The notes beneath the pieces were generated by a model. The model had not been told where the DNA came from and did not search any database. It was given only the letters and a program-made list of their open reading frames with translations. A stretch of DNA of 64,000 nucleotides from Canna indica. Its lineage: Eukaryota > Streptophyta > Magnoliopsida > Zingiberales > Cannaceae. Every line of letters begins with the position of its first letter. The first letter of the stretch is position 1. This document shows, piece by piece, positions 1-10,606 of this stretch. Made by a program: the position numbers and the translations under genes. The stretch is taken from positions 25,078,501 to 25,142,500 of the forward strand of contig CP136894.1 of the NCBI GenBank assembly GCA_034359265.1, read 5' to 3'.

Positions 1-860
1 GTACTTGCGACTGCACTTGTGATTGTTGTGATTGCATTGATGCTTCAAATTCAGTAATATACTGTCGCATGGATGCCATCTCAGTCTGCATCGCATTCCA
101 CTCATTCATTCGACCATGGCCCGATGTACTAGATTTTGCTGAGCTAGAACTCCCCATAATGGATTTAACATCCTCTCGACATCCAAAACCGTAAACCCGA
201 TTATGAGATGGATGTCCAGAGGCATTAATCCATTCTTCTGGATCTAAAATGGGTTGTGATGCTACATCTGTACCATACTTTTCTATGATCGATACCTCAT
301 AAGCCTCCTGTACAATGTTTTATAAAAATAGTTAATTACGATATTTTAAAAAGAAGCAACAAATAAAATAAATACATACCGCAACACTCTGCGATTTGTT
401 GTCGATATAGTCACCCTCACCACTATTACGCTTATGAGTATGCTTAAACAACTCAAGATGGGTTGGGGGTCAGTTCAACTTTTCTTCCTACAAAAAATGA
501 CAAATAATATTTAATTAATAATATTTTAAAAAACATATAGGATAACAAATTCTATTAGTATCATACCAATTTTCTTCGATGAGCCACAAATGAAATAGAT
601 CCACCTGTATGTCATGTGACGTCACTATCTACCTCTTTCTTACGATTTTGACGAGCAACTTTGGATTTTCTTCTCCACTTCACCGTGACCCAATGCTCAC
701 TAATAAGTTGATTCCACACATCTGGAGATATCCATGGAGGGCCAAATCCATTAGTTCGACTAATATCATCAGTATTGGCCTTTCTTTTCGCATAATTCCT
801 TGCATCACACATATTGTCAGAAAAGCGTCGACAAGCTGTTCTATCCCATATTTCATGAAC
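1..860 (-). pseudogene. CACTA-1 second gene, 3' exons (Ptta/En/Spm transposase family)
   Basis: Three minus-strand exons with consensus junctions can be read: about 860-567, 487-380 and 307 down to the window edge. The first carries the family's tryptophan/arginine-rich block (CRRFSDNMCDARNYAKRKA, then WISPDVWNQLISEHW) and the conserved HTGGSISFVAHRRKL motif. One in-frame TGA stands just before HTGG. The second gives HLELFKHTHKRNSGEGDYID, the usual ELF-THKR segment, again after one stop. The third is a Gln/Met-rich helical tail (about 100 residues). In other CACTA elements this gene encodes the DNA-binding partner of TNP2. The stops suggest it is inactive. The protein continues beyond base 1. 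Confidence 0.7.
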
Positions 861-1960
861 CTAGCTTGTCCTAGATGGATCCCAACGATAGACTGTCTAA
901 TAAAAGACAAATATGTTAATGAAATGATAGTTGACAACATTCTAAAAAAGTACCAATTTGATGCAATTATATGATCACACAATCAATCATGGCATATGCA
1001 GATTTCATGCAGCCAACCTTCTATTACTTCAGCTAAATCTTTTTAGAGAGGAAAAGGCATATGCAGTTATGAATATTAGTATGGCTAAAACTTACTAATA
1101 TTCAGTTATGGCTAAAACTGAATATTAGTATGCAGTTATGTAGTTATGAATATTTAGTATGAATATGCAGTTATGAATATTAGTCATATGCAGTTATGGC
1201 TAAAACTTACTAAGAAGTTTTCTTGTGTATCAATAACATGATGAGTATGGGTCAAAAACTGTTGTAATATGAGTAGATGTCTATCACACAACCAATCATG
1301 GCATATGCAGGTTTCAGGATAAACTTACTAAAAAGCTTTCGGTGCTCAATAACATGATGAGTATGGGTAAAAAACTGTTGAAATATGATATTCCAACAAT
1401 TATATCAAGTAAGCATAACGACTTCTTGTGTACTAGTATAAACTGATACTCTTTATTTTGTCTCAAAAAAGACTTATTTATGTACTATCATCTCAAAAAG
1501 GATTTTTTTTTCTTCATGAGGGTAGTGGAACTGATGAGCGTATAGACATATGTAGCTCTCTTCTTGGAAATAAAAAAGAAGAGAGCAAAAATATCTAATT
1601 GTGGTACTTGTTTCTCTCTTCAGTAAGTCATGTGGAGCAGTGACCCACAAGGCTATAAATTCAAGTGCTGGGTTGGACATGCCGTGGATAACCAGTAATA
1701 ACTATAGATATAAATGACTTCAGGAGGCAAATCATCAACATAATGATTTCTATCTTTGAGTCTGCAATAACTAAGGAATATCTTGAGCATGAACTAAATG
1801 GAATGACCCTTGATTCCTATCAAATACTTTTTTTCTCTATTGTTGTTGTTCTCTCATGAGAGGTGATGGTTCTCTTTTAATTCCTTGTGCAAGCAATGGA
1901 TAACAATAGATTATTTATAATAAACAAAGGTATTAGAACAGGCTATGGTATTAGAACAGC
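861..1960. other. AT-rich intron or spacer of CACTA-1
   Basis: No convincing coding sequence. Short phrases such as CAGTTATG and GAATATTAGTAT recur irregularly between about 1060 and 1210, and a stretch around 1205-1275 (TAACATGATGAGTATGGGT) recurs at about 1347. Probably intron or inserted sequence of the second CACTA gene. Confidence 0.4.
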
Positions 1961-2575
1961 TTATGGGCAGCATACTTGTTATGAGCATGCCAAATAGATG
2001 TTAATGGTATTAGAACAGGCCACATACTTGTTATTCCCTAGTTACTTTATTTTCTTAGAATTTGGACAGCTAGTCATTCCTATATCAGTCATGATACTGA
2101 TATCAGTATCAGGATAAGCTGGAGCCTCTTCCTATTCAGTATCCTGATACTGATATCCACAAGAGCTTCTTCCTCCCTTCTTGATAAGTTGGTGCAACTT
2201 TATTTTAGATCGTTGTAGATGTGGTCTTTAGAGTTTAGTTTATAAATCCAACTAAAATCCACATTTTTTAGCTGTACAAAATGTGGTCATCGCTTGATAA
2301 ACTGATTCCCCACTTTTAAAGAGAAAGCTGGGAATATTTAGATAAACAAGGAAGCTCATGTTCAATTTCTCTCTTATCCAGGTACAAGAATATTATTTCT
2401 TGGTCTAATGACTTTGTGCCAAAGAGAAAACATCTAGATAAGTAAAGCTAAAAAGCACCACAGGGATGAGCTAAATAAGTTACACGTCCACTTCTATCAT
2501 TTTATTTTGAGTTCTCATCATACATCTTATAAAACCCTAGTATGTTCATTCCTAATTTTTCAATTATCCAGCAAG

Positions 2576-2745
2576 TTCAAGACATACTATACTTGACCTG
2601 AACACACCCCCTATAAAGCCACATTGTTCCTTTTTTTCTATTTTCCTCCTCTAACTATTCACTTTTCTAGTTTCTACTCGTGTATTATTTGTAAATCTCT
2701 TTTTTTCTAGGGGGTGTGTTCAGGTCAAGTATAGTATGTCTTGAA
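2576..2745. repeat. MITE-like foldback with perfect 37-bp inverted ends
   Basis: Positions 2576-2612 and 2709-2745 are exact reverse complements over 37 bp, beginning TTCAAGACATACTATACTTG on both ends read inward. They enclose a 96-bp AT-rich spacer. No coding capacity. No clear target duplication could be assigned. Confidence 0.85.
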
Positions 2746-3065
2746 CTATACTTGTTATGAGCAGGCCAAATAGATGTTAATGGTATTAGAACATGCCACA
2801 TACTTGTTATTCCCTAGTTACTTTATTTTCTTAGAATTTGGACAGCTAGTCATTCCTATATCAGCCAATATCAGTATCAGGATAAGCTGGAGCTTCTTCC
2901 TATTCAGTATCCTGATACTGATATCCACATGAGCTTCTTCCTTCCTTCTTGATAAGCTAGTGCAACTTTATTTAAGATCGTTGTAGATGCGGTCTTTAGA
3001 GTTTAGAGTTTAGATCGTTGTAGTGCAACTTGATAAGCTAGGCTATGGTATTAGAATAGCTTATC

Positions 3066-3137
3066 GGCAGCATACTTGTTATGGGCAGCATACTTGTTAT
3101 GGGCAGCATACTTGTTATGGGCAGCATACTTGTTATG
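3066..3137. repeat. 18-bp tandem repeat, four perfect copies
   Basis: The unit GGCAGCATACTTGTTATG is repeated head-to-tail at 3066, 3084, 3102 and 3120. The same word begins one of the block repeats, so local slippage probably created the array. Confidence 0.9.
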
Positions 3138-3749
3138 AGCAGGCCAAATAGATGTTAATGGTATTAGAACAGGCCACATACTTGTTATTCCCTAGTTACT
3201 TTATTTTCTTAGAATTTAGACAGCTAGTCATTCCTATATCAGTCATGATACTGATATCAGAATCAGGATAAGCTGGAGCTTCTTCCTATTCAGTATCCTG
3301 ATACTGATATCCACAAGGGATTATAAAGAGGAAAATGAACAGTGATGTAATAAATAGGGATTATAAAGAGGGATTATACTGATATCCACAAGCTGGAGCT
3401 TATCAAGTCATTCCTATCAGTGTCAAGGGTTGATTTCATATAAAGAGGGAAATGAACAGTGATGCGCACAACCTAGCAAGGTCTGCTCTGGAGCAGAAGA
3501 AAGGAAGGGAAGAAAGTTTTATTCATTTGTTCAAACCAAGTTGTAGTAGTTCTTTGAATGAATAGGCTTTGTTACCTGTAATAAATAGTGTAGTAAGCAG
3601 TAGTCCTCATGTAATAAATAGTAGTAGTTTTGTCCATGTAGATGTAGATTCTCATGTAAAAAATTTGTATGAAAGTAATAAAATGGTCAATACTCATGGG
3701 CATGATGCAACAACAAACTGGATATGGAAATTAGCCAAAGCTCATGCCT

Positions 3750-3794
3750 TATATCTGTACCTGTATGCAACAACAACATACAGGTACAGATATA
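3750..3794. repeat. Perfect 18-bp hairpin
   Basis: TATATCTGTACCTGTATG at 3750-3767 and its exact reverse complement at 3777-3794 enclose the 9-nt loop CAACAACAA. It sits just inside the 5' exon remnant of the second CACTA gene. Confidence 0.85.
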
Positions 3795-3985
3795 GGTATC
3801 GTGGGTGCTAAAGAATCAATCACAGGTACAGGTTCAAGTATCATGGGTGCAGAAGAAATGATCACATGTGGTACAAGTGTATCTTCAGATGATGAATGTA
3901 TAGAAATGGTAGAAGGGTATTGACTCAAAGGAGGACGCCCTCGTCCTCGTCCTCAACCTCGACCTCGACTTCGTGTATTCACCAT
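3780..3985 (-). pseudogene. CACTA-1 second gene, 5' exon remnant
   Basis: On the minus strand an ATG at 3985 opens MVNTRSRGRG, then a TGA, then GRGRGRPPLSQYPSTIS in the same frame. The Arg-Gly-rich start matches the position of the second-gene start in the other CACTA copies here (MSRARSR at 20325; MSRGA at 49240). It lies between TNP2 and the 3' exons at 1-860, as expected for a spliced second gene. The stop probably reflects decay. Confidence 0.5.
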
Positions 3986-6747
3986 TACTTAATAAAATAA
4001 TTGAAGCATATATAAATACTTAAAGATGATTAGAAGGATATATAAACATATAGTGCCATCCAAATTATGATAAAATACCTTATAAGTTGTTAAATTCCTA
4101 TGCAACTGGAGACTATAGACTTGAATATGTATCAAGCTACCTCATGTCGGAACAGTGGGTGTCTGGCCATCTATTGCCATCAACTGGAGACTATAGACTT
4201 GAATAAAATACCTTATTCATTGTCATCTATTTTGAGGCAGTGGGGTCTATATATATTAATAGCCATTAATTTGGATTTTATGATTACTATCAACACTTTA
4301 TGCTCTCAACCTTCACTGTCATTTATGATTCTTAGTGTCTTATCTCTAGATTAATTTAATTGCTTACTAATGGAGTTAACTATCATTAACTATCAAGCTA
4401 CTATTGAACAAATGTCATTAATTTAATTGCTTACTAATGAAGTTAACTGTCACTAGAAATCCTTATCCTTAACTACCTAGCAAGTGTAGGAGAAGTTGTG
4501 TTTACATTTATCCTTATCTCTTCTTTATTATTTCCTTTGACATGTTTTGACTAGAGTTGTTGCTTTGAAGGAGTCATGTAGTGTGTTTTGTTGTTTTCTT
4601 TACAAGAAGATTGTGTGCTCTCTTTGATTTTAATGAGCTCACACCAGGTTGCCATCATAGGAAGAAGTCTTTGGCAGCAACCAGTGTCACCAATCTCATT
4701 GCTGGAGGTCTCATTTCAGCCATCTTCCTTGAGATGCAGCAACCCATGATGAGATCTCAAAGCCAAGTCCAACATAGATTGGATAATGGGGTCAGTATTC
4801 TCTCTTAAATGCTTGATGTGCTCCTCAATCTACAAAGCTCAATTCTTAACTTAAAAATGAAACCCTAATAAAGTGCAACTCAAAGTGGTTACATGAAATT
4901 TCTACATAGCTTCCTAATAATCTTAAGGTTGGGCCAGTTTAATATTAATTATCATTACTGAACACTACATGAGCTACTTTGGTTTCATTGGGTCAGAGTG
5001 AAATAATTATCCATGTGTAAGTTATGTACCTACTGATTATATCATGCTCTAGTCAACAATAATCTCATCACTCTACTTCAACATCCTCTATTTCCAGTAC
5101 TATCAGCAAGAAGTATCAAAACTCCGTCAGCAATAATTACAAAGCATAAATAGGTATATATCAGTTATTAATTAATTACTACATGCAAGCATAATCATGA
5201 AATAGCATATAAAGCAGCCTGTACCTCTAAAAAACTTAGTTTACCAGGAACTTGATGGGTGAGTCTCTTGACTCCAATAATTACAAATCAACAGCATACA
5301 AAGCACAAACATGTATATATCAGTTATTAATTAATTATTGCATGCAACCATAATTCTGAAATAATTACACATCCTTAATTATTATCAGCCTGTGCCTCTA
5401 AAAAACCTAGTTTACCAGGAACTTGATGGGTGAGTCTCTTGACTCCATGAGCCTAAGGGACCTTAAGTAGCTTGAGAGTAGATTGGAGAAAGGCATCAAC
5501 AAAACCTAGTTACTAATTCACTATTACTTGATGCTTCAGAAGTGCTTACTGACACCATATATTGCATCCTCAAAAGTCAAATTCTCCAGAAGTAGAATCT
5601 CAGTTCACACATCAAATTGTATAATGTTAGTTATTCAACAGAAATTTCATAGAAAAGGTTCCAACTTCTGAAAAACAAAGTAACATATTCACATAAAAAA
5701 TAGAGTAATATGCAATAAATTTACTTAGTTGAAGAGCAAAAAAAACATTTGATGACTAACATATTCACATAAAAAATAGGAAAAGAAAATACCTCATCTA
5801 GACTCGGATCAAATATCGTTTTCAAGAGACTAATGTTAGTTATTCACATAAAAAATAGGAAGTTTCCCTTTTGCAAAACAAATGAATTAATAGAATCGTT
5901 TTCAAGGTAGAGTTGAAGTTGCTTTAAGAATAGGCTAATATCGTTTATAAGAAGGGTGATACTGAGGATAACTGAGAGATATCTCATGGATCATTATACA
6001 GTAACTTAAATACAGAACTGGAACTGCCCAACCTCTATCACGAACTCATCAAATTGATCTCAGCCGAGTGTTTGCTACTGGGTGAGTTTTATCAAGGTGT
6101 TATTGACTTAAAGACATAGTTCATTCAGTCAATGACTTAAAAAAATGATATTGTGCATGATACCTTGGTTCCCTGAGTTCTTGATACAGTTAATTCAAAG
6201 TGTTGGCAAATCCTTCAGAAGAACCTGTTTAATAGAAGAATGGTTGCAGTAATTAGCAGATAATTATATTGTGGATCACCTTACTTTCAGTCAATGAACT
6301 TTAAAGTGAATGAAATGATCCCATGGGCATATTTCTAAGTGAATGAAATAATCCCCCAGCCACATTCTCTTTAGGAAAATTATATAACACTACTATATTA
6401 ATTTGATGACTGCTTTTGGACAAGATGCAAACCTTAATTAACTTGGAATTCCTCCACTTCAGCAAGGCCAATTGGCAGCAACTTCCACTTCTTGTAGCTC
6501 TGCAAGGATTAATTTTAAGCAATTACAACCCAATAACACCACCTGAACTATGTACCTTTAGAGAAAGGGGAAATTATGAAGGAACTCAAGCATCAAGCAT
6601 AAAAATAATTCAAACATATTAGATAGTCAGTCATGTCTGCATTAGAAATAAATTACAAATAGTGACTCCTCAACTATAAGGCCTCAGGGCCCACTAAACA
6701 CATATATTAGATAATTTGAGAAAAGTATAATAAAAATTTAAAAAATT
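3986..6747. other. Spacer between the two CACTA-1 genes
   Basis: AT-rich with no supported gene. Small duplications are visible: GGAGACTATAGACTTGAATA at about 4107 and 4186, and the 60-bp repeat at 5216/5387. Short open frames here look like chance. Confidence 0.4.
5216..5446. repeat. 60-bp direct repeat, 171 bp apart
   Basis: The segment GCCTGTACCTCTAAAAAACT... ending GAGTCTCTTGACTCC occurs at 5216-5275 and, with a few changes, at 5387-5446. A second similar word (CAGTTATTAATTAATTA) precedes each copy, indicating duplication of about 170 bp. Confidence 0.8.
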
Positions 6748-7458
6748 TCAATCATCATTCTCCTCATTTGACAAACACTCATCAACTTCAACATCTTTAG
6801 TATCTTCATCTTCAGTATCTTCATCTTCAATGTCAACAGCATTTGCTTCTTCTTCATCCTCCTCAACGGCATGTGTTTGAGTTCTCAAGAAAAATTCTTC
6901 ATATTGATCTACCTCATCAACTACTCCAACATTAACTAATGCATTGGATGCATCTAACTCTGTTGTAGGCATAATAGGTTGTACTGCTTCAACCTCATCC
7001 TCTTGAAAAAAATCATCGATCTGTGGAGGGATATTATCATCTATTTCTTCAATGTCTTCATATCTATTTCTTGCTTTAATTTTGCATGCAACCCACCAAT
7101 CACTCTTTCCTTTTTTCTTTGAGGGGTAACTCGTGTAATAAACTTGTTGAGCTTGCTCGGCTAACACAAAAGGAGCATCAATATAAAGTTTTAACTTGTG
7201 ATTGATTTCAACAAGTCCATGACGAGGATGTACTTTAACTCCTTTTTCGGTATCAAACAACTCACATTTAAATAACATCACCTGATTTCCTTCACCAAAG
7301 TATTCTACCTGTATAATATCAATCAGGATGCCATAGTAATCACGATCATAATCATTGTAACAACTGCCCTTAACACAAATACCACTGTTTATTGTTTTCT
7401 TTCCATGTGAATATTCCTTGGTGTGAAACTTATATCCATTAACAAAATAACCCTTCAT
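6748..7458 (-). CDS. CACTA-1 TNP2 C-terminal segment (DUF4216)
   Basis: An open 236-residue segment. Residues 1-130 match the DUF4216 domain found at the end of plant CACTA transposases: it opens KGYFVNGYKFHTKEYSHGKK and later shows AEQAQQVYYTSYP and SDWWVACKIKARNR. The last 90 residues are very acidic (Glu/Asp runs), as is usual for this family. The true gene continues upstream through exons at about 8039-7620 (motifs VPRNDDGG and LYVLMNCEEISPF), so the ATG at 7458 is an internal methionine. The function of DUF4216 is not established; it always accompanies TNP2 in these elements. CACTA-2 has a close counterpart at 19192-20214. Confidence 0.8.
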   Translation of the reverse strand: MKGYFVNGYKFHTKEYSHGKKTINSGICVKGSCYNDYDRDYYGILIDIIQVEYFGEGNQVMLFKCELFDTEKGVKVHPRHGLVEINHKLKLYIDAPFVLAEQAQQVYYTSYPSKKKGKSDWWVACKIKARNRYEDIEEIDDNIPPQIDDFFQEDEVEAVQPIMPTTELDASNALVNVGVVDEVDQYEEFFLRTQTHAVEEDEEEANAVDIEDEDTEDEDTKDVEVDECLSNEENDD

Positions 7459-7619
7459 AGATCGAACAAATCTTTGCGGGCCTTGTGCAATGGCAAGAAT
7501 TCGACTATCAATCGTGTCAATATTATGATTAACCTATCACAAAAAGAAGAAAAAGAACAATTTATAATATAGTCATGATTATTCATATTGAGACAAAAAT
7601 TATTATATTATTCAACTTA

Positions 7620-8461
7620 CATAGTCTCTCAACCATTTTGGAAATTCTCTATCTCGTAACTTCTCAAGCTCTGCGTCAGTCAAATGTAGTTCTCTTTGCA
7701 TAATGATATTATTAAACTCACTAAAAAACAATAAAGTTTACATTAATATAAAGTAAATATACGAAATAATTAACATTACTATACGTACTCAATGAAAGGA
7801 GAGATCTCTTCACAATTCATAAGTACGTAAAGCTCAATTGCTTTATACTAATTTTCGTCGACCCTCCTATAACGCCCAACAGCCCCACAAGGTCGACCAG
7901 GATAGGTAAAGATAGATAGACGTCCCATGATAGTTGGAACTCCACCATCATCATTTCGAGGTACTTGATTGAACCTTGTGTGTACCTTTTGGTCCAGGAA
8001 TAAAATGAACAAGAAATTAATATTTCTTATATAATACATATATATATATATATGTGTGTGTGTTTTTTTTCACAAATCAATTCAACCTTGTGTGTACCTT
8101 TGGTTCGAAGTAAAAAGAACAAAAATTAGAAATTTCCTCAAAGATATATGCTTCACAAATTGATCTTTCGACATATGCTCGATTTTTCACTTTTTTCTTC
8201 AATTGAAGTATATACCTAAAAATATTCTTAGAAATTAAGACGTAATTTTTTTCAAAAATTTCAATCAAGAATAAAAAGGAAGATGTGTTACCTTTCAAAT
8301 CTATACATCCATCTATATTGTACCGGACCACCAATTTTAGCCTCATAAGCTAAGTGAACGGGGAGATGCTCCATAGAGTCAAAAAAACTTGGTGGAAATA
8401 TTTTCTCAAGCTTGCATAGTATCTCGACAATGTTTAACTCAAGTCGTTCTACATCCTCAAT
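7620..8461 (-). pseudogene. CACTA-1 TNP2 middle exons (DUF4218 end and linker)
   Basis: Between the two longest open segments the minus strand still shows the conserved order. After the stop at 8462 it reads IEDVERLELNIVEILCKLEK and SMEHLPVHLAYEAKIGGPVQ. Then comes KNRAYVERSICEAYIFEEIS (ending near 8100), and after a (TA)n/(TG)n microsatellite at 8037-8064 a second version running through NQVPRNDDGG and GRPCGAVGRYRR. These are the DUF4218 C-terminus and the linker to DUF4216. Junctions are blurred by the microsatellite and a partial duplication of the phrase FEPKVHTR/LDQKVHTRFNQ. Confidence 0.6.
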
Positions 8462-9724
8462 TCACAACACACTTGAACACAAGTCCCGAAAAAATAAACT
8501 CAGCTCTGTTAATGCATCCCATATTAGATCAGGTAATAAATCACGAAATGCAATTGGAATAAGCCTTTGCATGAAAACATGACAATCGTGACTTTTCATT
8601 CCATAGAATTTGCAGTCATCTATATTTACACACCGACTTATGTTTGAAGCATAACCATCGGGAAATTTTAATTCTTTAACCCATTGACATACTGCTTTGA
8701 TTTGTTCTTTGTTCAACACAAATGAGGCTCTCGGCTTCAACATTTTCCCATTAACATGCTCTAATTCCAATTCGGGGCGCTTGCAATACTTAGGCAAATC
8801 AGCTCTGGCCTTGACATTGTCTTTTGTTTTCCCCTTGATGTCCATCACTGTATTGAATATATTTTCAAATACATTACGTTCAATATGCATCACATCTAAG
8901 TTATGCCGAATTAAATTTGTATGCCAATACGGTAAACTCCAAAAGATACTTTTTTTAACCCAATTATATTGTTGGTCAGATCCAGAAATTCTAGCATTAA
9001 TACATTGATTTCCAAATTGAATATCAGGCAATTTATTGACACGTGCCTTTATATCATCGCCCGATAATCGTAGAGGTGGAATATCTCTTTCAATTCGGCA
9101 TTTCATAAATTTATCTCTTTGTCGTCGATATGGATGATCAAGAGGGAGAAATTGACGATGACAATTGAAAAATGATATCTTTCTCCCACTTTCGAGAACA
9201 AAAGCTTTGCTACGCTCTAAACAATAGGGATAAGCTAACCTCCCGTGTGTGCTCCATTCTGATAGCATAGCATATGCAGGGAAGTCGCTGATAGTCCACA
9301 TAAGTGCTGCTCTCATTTGAAAATTTTGTTTTCTAAAGACATCATATGTCAAAATTCCATCAGACCATAACATGTTCAGTTCATCTATCAATGGCCTCAA
9401 AAATATGTCAAGTTCTTTACGTGGGCTCTTTGGTCCAGGAATTATCAAACTTAAGAACATAAACCGATCCTTCAAACACATAGATGGCGGCAAATTGTAT
9501 ACAGTAATGAGAATGGGCCAAACTGAATAGGGAATAGAAGAATGCCCGAATAGGTTGAAACCATCGGTGCACAATCCTAATCTGACATTCCTTGGGTCAT
9601 AAGCAAATGAAGGATGGTGAGCATCAAATTGTTTCCATGCCTCACTATATGCAGGATGTGCAACAACGTCGGAAGTACGATTCTTAGCATGCCAAATCAT
9701 ATGCTTTGCAGTTTTTTCAGACAT
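8462..9724 (-). CDS. CACTA-1 TNP2 transposase core (tnp2 domain plus start of DUF4218)
   Basis: An uninterrupted 420-residue segment of the TNP2 transposase, the cut-and-paste enzyme of CACTA elements. It contains the family landmarks MIWHAKNR, DPRNVRLGLCTDGFNLFG, VYNLPPSMCLKDRFMFLSL, GPKSPRKELDIFLRPLIDEL, FPAYAMLSEWSTHGRLAYPY, FFNCHRQFLPLDHPYRRQRD and HNLDVMHIERNVFENIFNT. Catalytic acidic residues of this superfamily are expected among the GLCTDG and DVMHIE motifs. The frame ends at a TGA (8462) where the family normally continues, so this is part of a broken gene. About two thirds of residues match the same region of CACTA-2. Confidence 0.85.
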   Translation of the reverse strand: MSEKTAKHMIWHAKNRTSDVVAHPAYSEAWKQFDAHHPSFAYDPRNVRLGLCTDGFNLFGHSSIPYSVWPILITVYNLPPSMCLKDRFMFLSLIIPGPKSPRKELDIFLRPLIDELNMLWSDGILTYDVFRKQNFQMRAALMWTISDFPAYAMLSEWSTHGRLAYPYCLERSKAFVLESGRKISFFNCHRQFLPLDHPYRRQRDKFMKCRIERDIPPLRLSGDDIKARVNKLPDIQFGNQCINARISGSDQQYNWVKKSIFWSLPYWHTNLIRHNLDVMHIERNVFENIFNTVMDIKGKTKDNVKARADLPKYCKRPELELEHVNGKMLKPRASFVLNKEQIKAVCQWVKELKFPDGYASNISRCVNIDDCKFYGMKSHDCHVFMQRLIPIAFRDLLPDLIWDALTELSLFFRDLCSSVL

Positions 9725-10535
9725 AAAAAGCCTTTGAAGTCTTGGTGCTATAGGGAGATACCGTAAGACCTTATACGGTATATTTTTTCATCTACCATTA
9801 TTTAATAGTCTTGGCTTATATCGAGCATGTCCACACACTGAGCACTGCGTTAAATTTGTTATTTTTTTATAAAACAACATGCAATTATTCTGACATGCAT
9901 CTATCTTCTCGTACCCAAGTCCTAATTTCTTCATCATCTTATTTGTTTTGTAAAAATTTTCTTCCAACTTTGCATCTTCTGGTAGCATATCTTTAATTAT
10001 TAACATCAGCCGATCATAGCAAGCTTCACTCATGTTAAACTCAGATTTGCAATTAAACAACTATGACATGGCTGATAGCCTACTTTGACTCTTACAACCA
10101 CTCCACAATGGCTCATCTGCATAATTCAGTAATTCAAAAAACTTGGCAGCTTCATCATTTGGTCTTTCTTCTCTAATACCTTCAATACCGATTGCATCCA
10201 CCACCATAGTTCTATACGGATTTTGAGGAGCATCAAAGCTTTCTGATTGAGGAATGCTTGAGGATTCATCAACTTCTTCACTTGTCAACTCCCCATGTGC
10301 AATCCATTGTGTAGCCAGATATAAATCCCTTCGAACATAAGTGATATTCCACCTCATCTCGACAATGAAATTGAAGATTATTACATCGTCGACATGGGCA
10401 CCTAATTTTATCACCATAAACATATTGAGTTTTGGAGTATGCAAAATCAAGAAATCCCTTGACTCCTTCCATAAATTCATTAGTCAATACTCCTCCAATT
10501 ATCCGACGTTTCATCCAACTACGTTCGATATACAT
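9725..10535 (-). pseudogene. CACTA-1 TNP2 N-terminal segments (transposase-associated domain)
   Basis: The minus strand from 10535 reads RSWMKRRIIGG, then GVKGFLDFAY and DKIRCPCRRCNN. This is the transposase-associated domain at the start of TNP2 with its CPCRRC cluster. A frameshift near 10320 moves the frame to WIAHGELTSEEV. It continues to a TAG at 10061, then NMSEACYDRLMLIIKDMLPE, KKLGLGYEKIDACQNNCMLF and CSVCGHARYK, up to a stop at 9788. At least one frameshift and two stops break the gene here, so TNP2 of CACTA-1 is probably non-functional. Confidence 0.75.
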
Positions 10536-10606
10536 TTTGATTAACTCTTTTCAACCTAGCAACAATATTAAGCACATTAATTATTAACATGCACAACATA
10601 CAACGG

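Larger units (their letters stand above)
1965..3420. repeat. Block repeat, three degenerate copies of about 250 bp
   Basis: A segment starting near GGTATTAGAACAGGC, passing through CTTGTTATTCCCTAGTTAC, and ending in paired palindromic words (GATACTGATATCAGTATC and AGTATCCTGATACTGATATC) appears at about 1965-2240, 2745-3010 and 3130-3320. The paired words can fold into stem-loops in each copy. Copies differ by small substitutions and truncations. A foldback (2576-2745) lies between copies one and two, and an 18-bp array lies between two and three. Confidence 0.75.
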
